This document shows, one piece after another, positions 25,801-32,821 of a stretch of 51,194 bases of DNA. This DNA is from Phormidium tenue FACHB-886 (lineage in GTDB: Bacteria > Cyanobacteriota > Cyanobacteriia > Elainellales > Elainellaceae): assembly GCF_014764505.1 (NCBI RefSeq), contig NZ_JACXWX010000032.1, positions 1 to 51,194 on the forward strand, in the 5' to 3' direction. How positions within the stretch are numbered: the first letter of the stretch is position 1; the number at the start of each line of letters is the position of its first letter. Made by a program: the position numbers and the translations under genes. The notes beneath the pieces are model-generated. The model was not told the DNA's origin, did no database searches, and saw only the letters and a program-made list of their open reading frames with translations.

Positions 25801-28800
25801 ACCGCTGACTGGCTTTATGAAGTAGAGTGGCAAGCCAAACCCCGCCAACCTGTTGCCTCAGAGCGAAACGGCTTTCATCAATCGGGCAGCTGGTTAATTT
25901 TTGCCGATCGCAGCGGCGTTGGACAAGCTCTTGCCAATCAGCTCCGCAGCCAGAATCAGAGCTGTATTTTGGTGTATCCAGGGGATTGCTATGAAACTCT
26001 GGTTTATCAGACTCACCAAAATTCTGCCCACAGCATTCATCCTACTCGCCCAGCCGATTTCGATCGCCTCTTTCAAGAGCTAGCAACGGGCGATCGTCCC
26101 CTCAAGGGAGTCATTCATCTGTGGGGAGCAGAAGCAGAATCTACCGATGCATTAACGCCTGCCGCACTAGAGCAAGCGCAGGCGATCGGCGTGGGAAGTG
26201 TGCTGCTCCTGGTGCAAGCGCTAGTCAAGCACAGTCCATCTGCCGCAGCGGGGCTGTGGCTAGTGACACGGGGCGTTGTATCTGTGGGGCAATCGCTGCC
26301 AGCAGTGGCGCAGGCGTCACTCTGGGGATTGGGCAAAGTCATCGCCCTAGAGCATCCTGAGTACTGGGGCGGGCTGATTGATTTAGCGGCTGACACAAAT
26401 TTGGTTTCTGAAACCGAATCCGTTTCTAAAACAACCGCAGACACAGCTCAAAAGCTGCTGCTGGAAATTGAAGATGCTCAAGGAGAAGATCAGCTTGCGC
26501 TGCACGAACAGCGGTATGTGGCTCGTTTAGTGCGGAAATCATTGCCAGCTTCTCTAGACACAGCCCTCCAGCCCGATGGCACTTATTTAATCACCGGGGG
26601 ACTGGGAGCTTTGGGGCTGAAAGTGGCTGAGTGGATGGTGAATCGGGGGGCTAGCCACCTAGTGCTGACCGGACGACGGCAGATCTCAGCCGAGACACAA
26701 GCCAGCATCAGCCAGCTTGAGCAAGCAGGAGCAACGATACATATTGCCCAAGTGGACGTGACTCAGGAAGCAGAGGTAATTCACCTATTTGAAACCATTC
26801 AGGCATCAATGCCGCCCCTGCGGGGAGTGATCCATGCAGCGGGTGTCCTGGATGATGGTATCTTGCTGCAGCAAAACTGGGAAAGGTTTACGCGAGTTAT
26901 GGCTGTCAAGGTCAAAGGAACTTGGACGCTGCATCAGTTGACCCAAAAGCTGCCGCTAGACTTCTTTGTGATGTTTTCCTCAGCCGCTGCACTGCTTGGT
27001 TCACCCGGTCAGGGCAATTATGCTGCCGCTAATGCCTTTATGGATGCGATCGCCCAACGTCGTCGGTCAATGGGTTTGCCTGGATTAAGTATTAACTGGG
27101 GTCCTTGGGGCAATGCTGGGATGGCAGCCAGCCTCAGCCGCCAGCAGCAAATGCGCTTAGCAGCCCAAGGGATGCAGACGATCGCGCCTAAGCAAGGGCT
27201 GCAGGTATTAGGGCAAGCGCTAGGACAGGCGGGACAGCTTGGTGTATTGCCGATCGAATGGGGGACGTTTAAGCAGCAGTTCAGCTCAGGCAAACAGCCG
27301 CCGTTCCTCATAGATTTACTGCAAGAGGCAACCCTACCGACAGGGAGCGAAGCGCCACAGTCAACGGAGCAGCGCGAATTCCAGCAGCGCTTGCGGCAGG
27401 CAAGCACAGGTGAACGTCAAACGCTGCTGATCGCTTATTTGCAAGAGAAAGTTGCTAAGGTGCTGGGGCTTTCCACTGCCCATCTAGACCCAGAACAGCC
27501 GCTCCACGAATTAGGACTTGACTCGTTGATGGCGGTTGAGCTAAGCAGCTTAATTAAAACTGAATTGCAGGTGGAGCTGCCAATCCGGGCGCTAGTCGAA
27601 GACCCCAGCATTGCCAGCATTGCCTCCCATTTAGTCAACGAACTCGCATCAGGAACCGCTGAGGCAAACAGTTCAGTGAATACAACGGTGAATCTGTTAG
27701 ACCTCGATGCTGAAGCCTCTTTAGACCCGGCGATTCACCCAGCAAATGCTACTCTTCCAGCCATTGCCGAACCTGTTTCTATCCTGTTGACGGGCGCTAC
27801 AGGTTTCTTAGGAGCCTTCTTGCTACAGGAATTGCTTGAGCAAACTCAGGCAGATATCTATTGCTTAGTTCGATCGGCTGATCTGGAGTCTGGAAAGGTA
27901 AGGCTACAAAAGAATCTGGAGTCTTATGACCTCTGGGACCCGCGGTTTAGCTCTAGAATTATTCCTGTCTTGGGCGATCTCGGTCAGCCGCAGCTAGGTC
28001 TTTCAGCAGAACAGTTTGAACAAATGGCGCACCAGATCGATACGATCTATCACAATGGTGCCTTGCTGAATTACGTTTATCCCTACTCCAGGTTCAAACC
28101 GATCAATGTTTTAGGAACCCAAGAGGTTTTACGACTGGCTTGCCATGCCAAAGTTAAGCCTGTTCATCATATCTCTAGCGTTGCAGTCTTTGAATCATCA
28201 GCTTATTACGGGAAACATGTTACAGAACTTGACCCCGTTGATCGCAGCGAAGATATCTATCTAGGTTACTCTCAAAGTAAGTGGGTATCAGAAAAGCTGG
28301 TTCAGATTGCGGGTCAGCGGGGCTTGCCGATTACAATCCATAGACCGCCTTTGGTCTCAGGTCATAGCCAGACGGGGCTATGGAATACAGACGGATTTCT
28401 CTGTCGTATGATCCAGGGTTGTATCCAGATGGGCAGCATCATGGCGGATTTAGATCTGATGCTGGATCTATCGCCTGTTGACTACAACAGTCGGGCGATC
28501 GTCTACTTATCCAGACAAAAAGAATCCTTCGGCAAAGCGTTTCATCTGCAAAATCCTAACTTGCTGCACTGGCGGGATTTGGTTGAGTTCATTTGCGCTT
28601 TAGGTTATCCAATGCAGCAGGTATCTTATGAAGCATGGCAAGAGCAGCTCAGCCACTCTAGAGACAATCCCCTTTACCCACTTCTGCCCTTCTTCCGCCA
28701 CAAGTGGTCAGACGATCAGCTAACCTACATCGAACTCAACGAGCAGGCTAAACGACCACAAATTGGCTACGAGCTAACGCAGAGAGCGCTTGCCGGAACC

Positions 28801-28911
28801 TCCATCGAATGCCCCGCGTTAGATTCCAAGCTGCTAGCCACTTACTTCTCATACTTTATCCGCAGTGGTTTCTTAGAAGCTCCAAAAGCAGGTATCAAAG
28901 TAGGTGGCTAA
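22855..28911 (+). CDS. Type I polyketide synthase, KS-AT-KR-ACP-thioester reductase
   Basis: This 2018-residue single module has KS (1-430; active Cys172 in TACSSS, His in EAHGTGTSLGDP and KTNIGHLEAAAG), AT (about 540-850; Ser639 in GHSVGEY, and HAFHS indicating malonyl-CoA), a linker with STNG repeats, KR (about 1240-1430; TGGLGALG, LDD motif, FSSAAALLGSPGQGNYAAAN), ACP (Ser1557 in LGLDSLMAVE) and a C-terminal thioester reductase (from about 1640; GATGFLG, Tyr1805 and Lys1809 in GYSQSKW). No DH or ER is visible. One extension therefore yields a 3-hydroxyacyl thioester released reductively as aldehyde or alcohol; the LDD motif predicts B-type (D-hydroxy) stereochemistry. Start is GTG with GAAGG seven bases upstream. 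Confidence 0.93.
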   Translation: MEPIAIIGIGCRFPGAKNPEAFWQLLRNGVDAITEVPKERWDVDAFYDPEPGKPGKISTRWGGFLEQVDQFDPSFFGISPREVERMDPQQRLVLEVAWEAIENAGIAPEKLSGSKTGVFLGIGNYDYCRLLARDNTRVNAYDGTGNTLSISANRLSYTLNLRGPSLVVETACSSSLVALHYACRSLQMGESDLSLVGGASLMLSPEPFITYSHARMMASDGRCKTFDASADGYVRGEGCGIVVLKRLSDALEEGDNIQAVIKGSAVNQDGLSNGLTAPNGPSQQVVIREALQNAGVTPAQISYIEAHGTGTSLGDPIEFKALKAVLMQNRQDSQPCWLGSVKTNIGHLEAAAGIASIIKVALSLQHREIPPHLHLKQLNPYISLDDTSFAIPSQCQPWYGDRRLAGISAFGFGGTNCHVILEEAPIDSRLPTLKFEQGDTEQNPASDTASSSSLERLLHLLTLSAKTEPALKELAQSYRDFLATHPEDSLADICFTANTGRAHFEHRLAVVTESTEQLSEQLDAFSSGKPAIGLVNRSINSKKRPKVAFLFTGQGAQYIGMGHQLYETQPLFRQTIDQCDRLLRPYLEQPLLSVLYPNGTDSRLDQTAYTQPALFAVEYALAQLWRSWGVEPTIVMGHSVGEYVAACIAGVFSLEDGLKLIAERSRLMQALPPNGEMVAVFASETQVTAAIESYRQTAAAEIGIAAINGPNSVVISGVQQAIAAVSAILQAEGIKTKKLTVSHAFHSPLMEPMLAEFQKVAAKISYALPTIKLVSNVTGQIATAEIATPEYWCRHIQQPVRFAQSMETLHQQKYELFLEIGPKPTLLGMGRYCLPEGTGVWLPSLYPGRGDWQQILQSLATLYVQGVAVDWSRYDQAYPRHRLPLPTYPFQRQRYWAEFPQDGFAVSSNGNSHSTNGRSTNGHSTNGHSSLASSPLLNLLNQEKTQQIVQQLETAGNLSSEELQLLPKLLDLLIKPESSLPTTADWLYEVEWQAKPRQPVASERNGFHQSGSWLIFADRSGVGQALANQLRSQNQSCILVYPGDCYETLVYQTHQNSAHSIHPTRPADFDRLFQELATGDRPLKGVIHLWGAEAESTDALTPAALEQAQAIGVGSVLLLVQALVKHSPSAAAGLWLVTRGVVSVGQSLPAVAQASLWGLGKVIALEHPEYWGGLIDLAADTNLVSETESVSKTTADTAQKLLLEIEDAQGEDQLALHEQRYVARLVRKSLPASLDTALQPDGTYLITGGLGALGLKVAEWMVNRGASHLVLTGRRQISAETQASISQLEQAGATIHIAQVDVTQEAEVIHLFETIQASMPPLRGVIHAAGVLDDGILLQQNWERFTRVMAVKVKGTWTLHQLTQKLPLDFFVMFSSAAALLGSPGQGNYAAANAFMDAIAQRRRSMGLPGLSINWGPWGNAGMAASLSRQQQMRLAAQGMQTIAPKQGLQVLGQALGQAGQLGVLPIEWGTFKQQFSSGKQPPFLIDLLQEATLPTGSEAPQSTEQREFQQRLRQASTGERQTLLIAYLQEKVAKVLGLSTAHLDPEQPLHELGLDSLMAVELSSLIKTELQVELPIRALVEDPSIASIASHLVNELASGTAEANSSVNTTVNLLDLDAEASLDPAIHPANATLPAIAEPVSILLTGATGFLGAFLLQELLEQTQADIYCLVRSADLESGKVRLQKNLESYDLWDPRFSSRIIPVLGDLGQPQLGLSAEQFEQMAHQIDTIYHNGALLNYVYPYSRFKPINVLGTQEVLRLACHAKVKPVHHISSVAVFESSAYYGKHVTELDPVDRSEDIYLGYSQSKWVSEKLVQIAGQRGLPITIHRPPLVSGHSQTGLWNTDGFLCRMIQGCIQMGSIMADLDLMLDLSPVDYNSRAIVYLSRQKESFGKAFHLQNPNLLHWRDLVEFICALGYPMQQVSYEAWQEQLSHSRDNPLYPLLPFFRHKWSDDQLTYIELNEQAKRPQIGYELTQRALAGTSIECPALDSKLLATYFSYFIRSGFLEAPKAGIKVGG
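25591..25635 (+). repeat. 15-bp in-frame tandem repeat in the PKS AT-KR linker
   Basis: Three copies of CACTCAACCAACGGT, the middle one starting CG, encode (H/R)STNG units; a fourth partial copy follows. The repeat gives a flexible Ser/Asn/Gly hinge after the AT domain and probably varies in copy number between strains. Confidence 0.8.
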
Positions 28912-28977
28912 ATATTATTGCATGCCTGTCGAATTGAATGGCTCTAACGAGTTCAAATTCTTGCGAGGACTAAATTG

Positions 28978-30219
28978 ATGAGTTCTAATGGAATGTATAC
29001 TTTAGCATTCTTAGTTACTGCTTTCCCCCCTGAAGTGAGCGGCTCGTCGCACTTTAATTGGGCGCGTGCTCAGTGGCTGGCACAGCATGGATATCGGGTT
29101 ATTGTGTTTGCACCCGATTGGCAAAAGCCGCCTGAATCTTTCAAAGCAGAGGGAAGCAAGAATTTAATTATTGAACGATACGCTGCAAAACCTTGGATTC
29201 CCTACAAGTTAACCTATGTGCCCAAATTTTTTGCAGCCCGCCAAATCAGCAAAAAACTAGCTGCTTATCAACCCGACCTCATCGTCATGACAGATGTAGA
29301 ACGCTATTTTCTGCTCAGCGCATGGCAGCTGCCTGGAAGAGAATATGCTAGAAGGCGGCAAGTTCCTTACCTTGCTGAATACCACACGGATGTTTATAAC
29401 TTCTCATCTACTTATCCGGGCTGGCAGTGGCTCAGAGATTTCGTACGTCGATCGCGGCTGCTTAGCCATTTATATCATCAGCTGGATCAAACAATTTGCC
29501 CCAGCATTGCTGCAGGCAAGAGCTGCCAGGAAATGGGTATTAAAAACACGCGGATCATCCCCTTCTTTGGCACTGATATCTCTAGCTACCACCCCGATCG
29601 CCGCGATCGCACCTGTTTAGAACCTTGGTTGAGCCAAGCGGAACGAAACAATAAGGTTTTAGTTTTCTTGGGTCGGCTCGGTTTTGAGAAGCGGGTGGAT
29701 TTACTAATTGCCGCCTTCGCCAGGTTGAAGCACAGCCAACCTAATTGCTCTCTGCTGATTGTTGGAGATGGTCCTGCCGATGTGGTAAGCCAGTTGAAAC
29801 GGCTAGCTGAGCCAATTTCTAACATTCACTTCACAGGATTTTTGCTGGGGGATGAGAAGGCAAATGTCTTAGCATCTTGTGATGTATTCTGCAGTCCTTC
29901 CCCTTATGAAACGTTTGGGTTAACGGTGGTAGAGGCGATGGCTTCCGGCGTTCCCGTTGTCACGGTTGATAGTGGGGCTGTGTCTGAGTATCTGGTTGAT
30001 GGCATGAACGGTTATCTGGTGCCGCCCAATGATGCTGTAGAATTAGCCGATCGCCTTGCAGAAGTGCTGTCTCATTCTAATACTGACCTGATTCAACGTG
30101 CTTTGCGAGATGCAAGAAAGTTCTCTGTGGAGCAAGGCTGCCAAAACCTGAATGATCATTATCAGCAGCTTTTAGGAATCGATCAATCTGCTGATAATTT
30201 GGCAGGTCTAAGTGTTTGA
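28978..30219 (+). CDS. GT4-family glycosyltransferase
   Basis: The 413-residue GT-B enzyme has an N-terminal acceptor domain (FLVTAFPPEVSGSSHFNWAR, with AEYHTDVYNFSSTYPGW in the middle) and a C-terminal nucleotide-sugar domain (VFLGRLGFEKRVDLLIAAF, IVGDGPA, FTGFLLGDE, then SPYETFGLTVVEAMASGVPV with the E-x7-E pair). It resembles diacylglycerol or lipid glycosyltransferases of the GT4 family, retaining enzymes that use UDP- or GDP-sugars. Directly after a fatty-chain-forming PKS it most likely glycosylates the released alcohol, as HglT does for heterocyst glycolipids (though HglT similarity was not tested). The ATG at 28978 has GAGGA eight bases upstream. Confidence 0.88.
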   Translation: MSSNGMYTLAFLVTAFPPEVSGSSHFNWARAQWLAQHGYRVIVFAPDWQKPPESFKAEGSKNLIIERYAAKPWIPYKLTYVPKFFAARQISKKLAAYQPDLIVMTDVERYFLLSAWQLPGREYARRRQVPYLAEYHTDVYNFSSTYPGWQWLRDFVRRSRLLSHLYHQLDQTICPSIAAGKSCQEMGIKNTRIIPFFGTDISSYHPDRRDRTCLEPWLSQAERNNKVLVFLGRLGFEKRVDLLIAAFARLKHSQPNCSLLIVGDGPADVVSQLKRLAEPISNIHFTGFLLGDEKANVLASCDVFCSPSPYETFGLTVVEAMASGVPVVTVDSGAVSEYLVDGMNGYLVPPNDAVELADRLAEVLSHSNTDLIQRALRDARKFSVEQGCQNLNDHYQQLLGIDQSADNLAGLSV

Positions 30220-30279
30220 GCGATTCTTTCAGGTCCGATGATTCATTTGTCATGTTCCACCTAACTGGAGTTCAGATGA

Positions 30280-31530
30280 ATGTCACTTGAACTAAAGCGA
30301 GTAGTTGTTACCGGATCAGGAGCGATTACCCCGCTCGGCAACACAGCCCTAGACTACTGGGAAGGACTGCTTCAGGGGCGTAGCGGCATTGCTCCCATTA
30401 CTGCATTTGATGCCTCACACTTGCCCTGCCAGATTGCCGGAGAAGTAAAGGGCTTTGACCCCTGTCATTATTTAGAACGCAAAGACGCGAAGCGCATGGA
30501 TCGCTTTGCCCAATTTGCCGTCTGCGCCAGCCAGCAGGCAATTGCCAATGCCCGACTGGAGATCAACGATCGCAACGCCGAGCAGGTCGGGGTGCTGATT
30601 GGCTCTGGCGTGGGTGGCATTCAGGTGATGGAAGATCAGCAGGAAATCCACTTAAGGCGTGGCGCCGATCGCTGTAGTCCATTTATGATCCCGATGATGA
30701 TTGCCAATATGGCGGCGGGGCTAACGGCAATTCACACAGGAGCCAAAGGTCCTAATTCCTGCACCACCACCGCCTGCGCAGCAGGGTCTAATGCGATCGG
30801 CGAAGCCTTTCGGCTGATCCAGTATGGCTATGCTTTGGCAATGATCTGTGGAGGTGTGGAAGCCGCAATTACTCCCTTGTCGATGACTGGATTCGCCGCG
30901 GCCAGAGCGCTGTCTACCCGCAATGCTGAACCTGCCCGTGCCTCTCGTCCGTTTGACCGCGATCGGGATGGCTTTGTCATGGGAGAGGGGGCAGGCATTT
31001 TGATTCTGGAGGAGCTAGAACATGCGCTCGATCGACAGGCTTACATCTATGCTGAGGTGGTAGGCTACGGCTTGACCTGTGATGCATTTCACATGACCGC
31101 TCCTTTACCCGGCGGAAATATGGCTGCTAGAGCTATGGAACTGGCGTTAAAGGACGCCAATCTATTTCCCAATCAGGTAGACTACATCAACGCGCACGGA
31201 ACCAGCACCCCCGCTAATGATATCAATGAAACCTTAGCGATTAAGCAAGCACTGGGGCAGCAGGCGTTTCAAGTTGCCATCAGCTCTACAAAGTCGATGA
31301 CGGGTCATCTCTTGGGTGGGTCTGGCGGAATTGAGGCGGTCGCCACAACCATGGCTGTTGCCACAGACCAAATTCCGCCCACCATTAATTTGGAGAATTT
31401 AGACCCTGCCTGCGATCTCGACTATGTCGCTCAGCAGTGTCGATCGCGTCGAGTAGAGGTTGCGCTTTCAAATTCCTTTGGATTCGGAGGACATAATGTC
31501 ACTCTGGCATTTAAGAAATTTGAGCATTAG
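30280..31530 (+). CDS. fabF: Beta-ketoacyl-ACP synthase II (FabF type)
   Basis: The 416-residue condensing enzyme shows RVVVTGSGAITPLGN, the active-site Cys in TTACAAGSNAIGEA, His in NAHGTSTPANDINET and STKSMTGHLLGGSGG, and ends SNSFGFGGHN. These are the Cys-His-His triad and full length of FabF. It elongates acyl-ACP with malonyl-ACP. Its place between the glycosyltransferase and FabZ genes, inside a PKS cluster, suggests a pathway-specific copy that lengthens the chain on the dedicated ACP, not the housekeeping enzyme. GGAG precedes the ATG by about 9 bases. Confidence 0.93.
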   Translation: MSLELKRVVVTGSGAITPLGNTALDYWEGLLQGRSGIAPITAFDASHLPCQIAGEVKGFDPCHYLERKDAKRMDRFAQFAVCASQQAIANARLEINDRNAEQVGVLIGSGVGGIQVMEDQQEIHLRRGADRCSPFMIPMMIANMAAGLTAIHTGAKGPNSCTTTACAAGSNAIGEAFRLIQYGYALAMICGGVEAAITPLSMTGFAAARALSTRNAEPARASRPFDRDRDGFVMGEGAGILILEELEHALDRQAYIYAEVVGYGLTCDAFHMTAPLPGGNMAARAMELALKDANLFPNQVDYINAHGTSTPANDINETLAIKQALGQQAFQVAISSTKSMTGHLLGGSGGIEAVATTMAVATDQIPPTINLENLDPACDLDYVAQQCRSRRVEVALSNSFGFGGHNVTLAFKKFEH

Positions 31531-31712
31531 TGCAATTTTAAGTGCGATCTAAAGTTCTCAGCTAGATAATTTGAGGTTTCAACCAAATCTATAGAAATTG
31601 CATCAACCAACGTTATCTCGTAGAAATTATGCAAAACGCATTTCTATGAATAACCCATTCTTGATCCAGCGCAAAGCGCTATAAGCAATCGCACCCAACG
31701 GAGCAAAAAATC

Positions 31713-32198
31713 ATGTCAACAGTACTCGATGTCAACTCACCTCCTGCTGCGCTAAAAACTACTGAGGTTCTCCCTGTTGAGGCGCTTCAGAAACTGTTGC
31801 CGCATCGCTATCCTTTTTTGTTGGTCGATCGAATTGTTGAGCATGTACCAGGGAAACGAGCTGTCGGCATCAAAAATGTGACGTTTAACGAACCTCATTT
31901 TCAGGGACATTTTCCGGGACAGCCCATTATGCCTGGAGTATTGATAGTAGAAGCGATGGCACAAGTGGGTGGCGTGGTGCTAACGCAGATGCTAGAGTCG
32001 GAAAGCGGTTTGTTTCTGTTCGCAGGCATTGATAAGCTTCGGTTCCGTCGTCAGGTTGTGCCCGGTGATCAGCTAATGCTGACGATCGACCTGCTATGGG
32101 TGAAGCATCGGCGCTTCGCTAAAATGCAGGCGCAGGCTGAGGTGGACGGTAAGCTAGTCGCTGAAGGCGAACTGTCATTTTCTTTGTTGGCTGGTTAA
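31713..32198 (+). CDS. fabZ: 3-hydroxyacyl-ACP dehydratase FabZ
   Basis: The 161-residue hot-dog-fold protein has [14 protein letters not shown], then [23 protein letters not shown], where the His of GHFPG and the Glu of VEAMAQ are the catalytic pair, followed by [17 protein letters not shown]. Cyanobacterial housekeeping fabZ normally lies beside lpxC; this copy follows fabF in the cluster, so it probably serves chain elongation here, supplying the dehydratase that the PKS lacks. GGAG lies nine bases before the ATG. Confidence 0.93.
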   Translation: MSTVLDVNSPPAALKTTEVLPVEALQKLLPHRYPFLLVDRIVEHVPGKRAVGIKNVTFNEPHFQGHFPGQPIMPGVLIVEAMAQVGGVVLTQMLESESGLFLFAGIDKLRFRRQVVPGDQLMLTIDLLWVKHRRFAKMQAQAEVDGKLVAEGELSFSLLAG

Positions 32199-32208
32199 AT
32201 TGGCAAAG

Positions 32209-32790
32209 ATGACTTCAAGACCTCGTTTTATAGCTGTTGCAATTATGCTGAAGACATTTTTGTGGGCGCGCCCGGTGCGCCCACAAAAATGTTCCCGTCC
32301 TACCCATGGCGGTTATTATGTTTGGTTCGTTGCAGTCATGAGCCTTTGTTTGAATTCAGGATTGACGGAAGAGGCATTTGCCGCCGCTAAATCTTGTAAT
32401 GGGGCAAGCTGCAACGATAAAGACCCAATCGAATATGGCTGTGATGCAGATGCTCAGGTACTCGATCGAGCAACGAGACTGGTAAACCGTTGGCAAGAGA
32501 ATTGGCAGCCACAACGCATCGTTATAGAACATCTTTATTCAGAAGTTTGTCATGCTAGCTGGACGAAAGCCTATATTCCCGATGACACCTATCTCTTCAT
32601 TAGAGAACAAACGCCTGTAAACGGTATTCAGCCGGTTCGGGGAATGTTTCAGGCTCAAGGAGCAGGCTACTTCTGGGCATACGGAAAGATGTCCGATGGA
32701 TATTCGAATCAAGCCTGTGTTTCTCTTTCCATCCTCTCTAGCGGCAGCGGGCATGATTTATTCGATCGCTACTGCACCGATTTCAATTAA
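32209..32790 (+). CDS. Secreted DUF2690-type protein
   Basis: The mature part shows the DUF2690 pattern: CNGASCNDKDPIEYGCDADA near residues 66-85, then IVIEHLYSEVCHASWTKAYI and a C-terminal Cys pair, an exported disulfide-bonded domain of unknown function. A hydrophobic segment ending TEEAFA (WFVAVMSLCLNSGLTEEAFA) is a plausible signal peptide with cleavage after Ala. The N-terminal 40 codons are odd: a 39-bp palindrome (32254-32292) lies in frame inside them, so the original start may have been changed by its insertion. The ATG at 32209, 11 bp after the fabZ stop, is the first candidate. Part of the fabF-fabZ transcription unit by position; role in the pathway unknown. Confidence 0.65.
   Translation: MTSRPRFIAVAIMLKTFLWARPVRPQKCSRPTHGGYYVWFVAVMSLCLNSGLTEEAFAAAKSCNGASCNDKDPIEYGCDADAQVLDRATRLVNRWQENWQPQRIVIEHLYSEVCHASWTKAYIPDDTYLFIREQTPVNGIQPVRGMFQAQGAGYFWAYGKMSDGYSNQACVSLSILSSGSGHDLFDRYCTDFN
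32254..32292. repeat. Dispersed perfect palindrome, copy 1 (inside a coding frame)
   Basis: ACATTTTTGTGGGCGC (32254-32269) pairs perfectly with its reverse complement (32277-32292) across a 7-base loop. The same stem sequence, apart from the loop-proximal end, recurs at 45971-46011. Two copies with diverged loops but conserved arms indicate a mobile or amplified palindromic element. Confidence 0.9.
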
Positions 32791-32821
32791 AACAACTTTT
32801 ATAGTTTAAACATTAGCAAAC

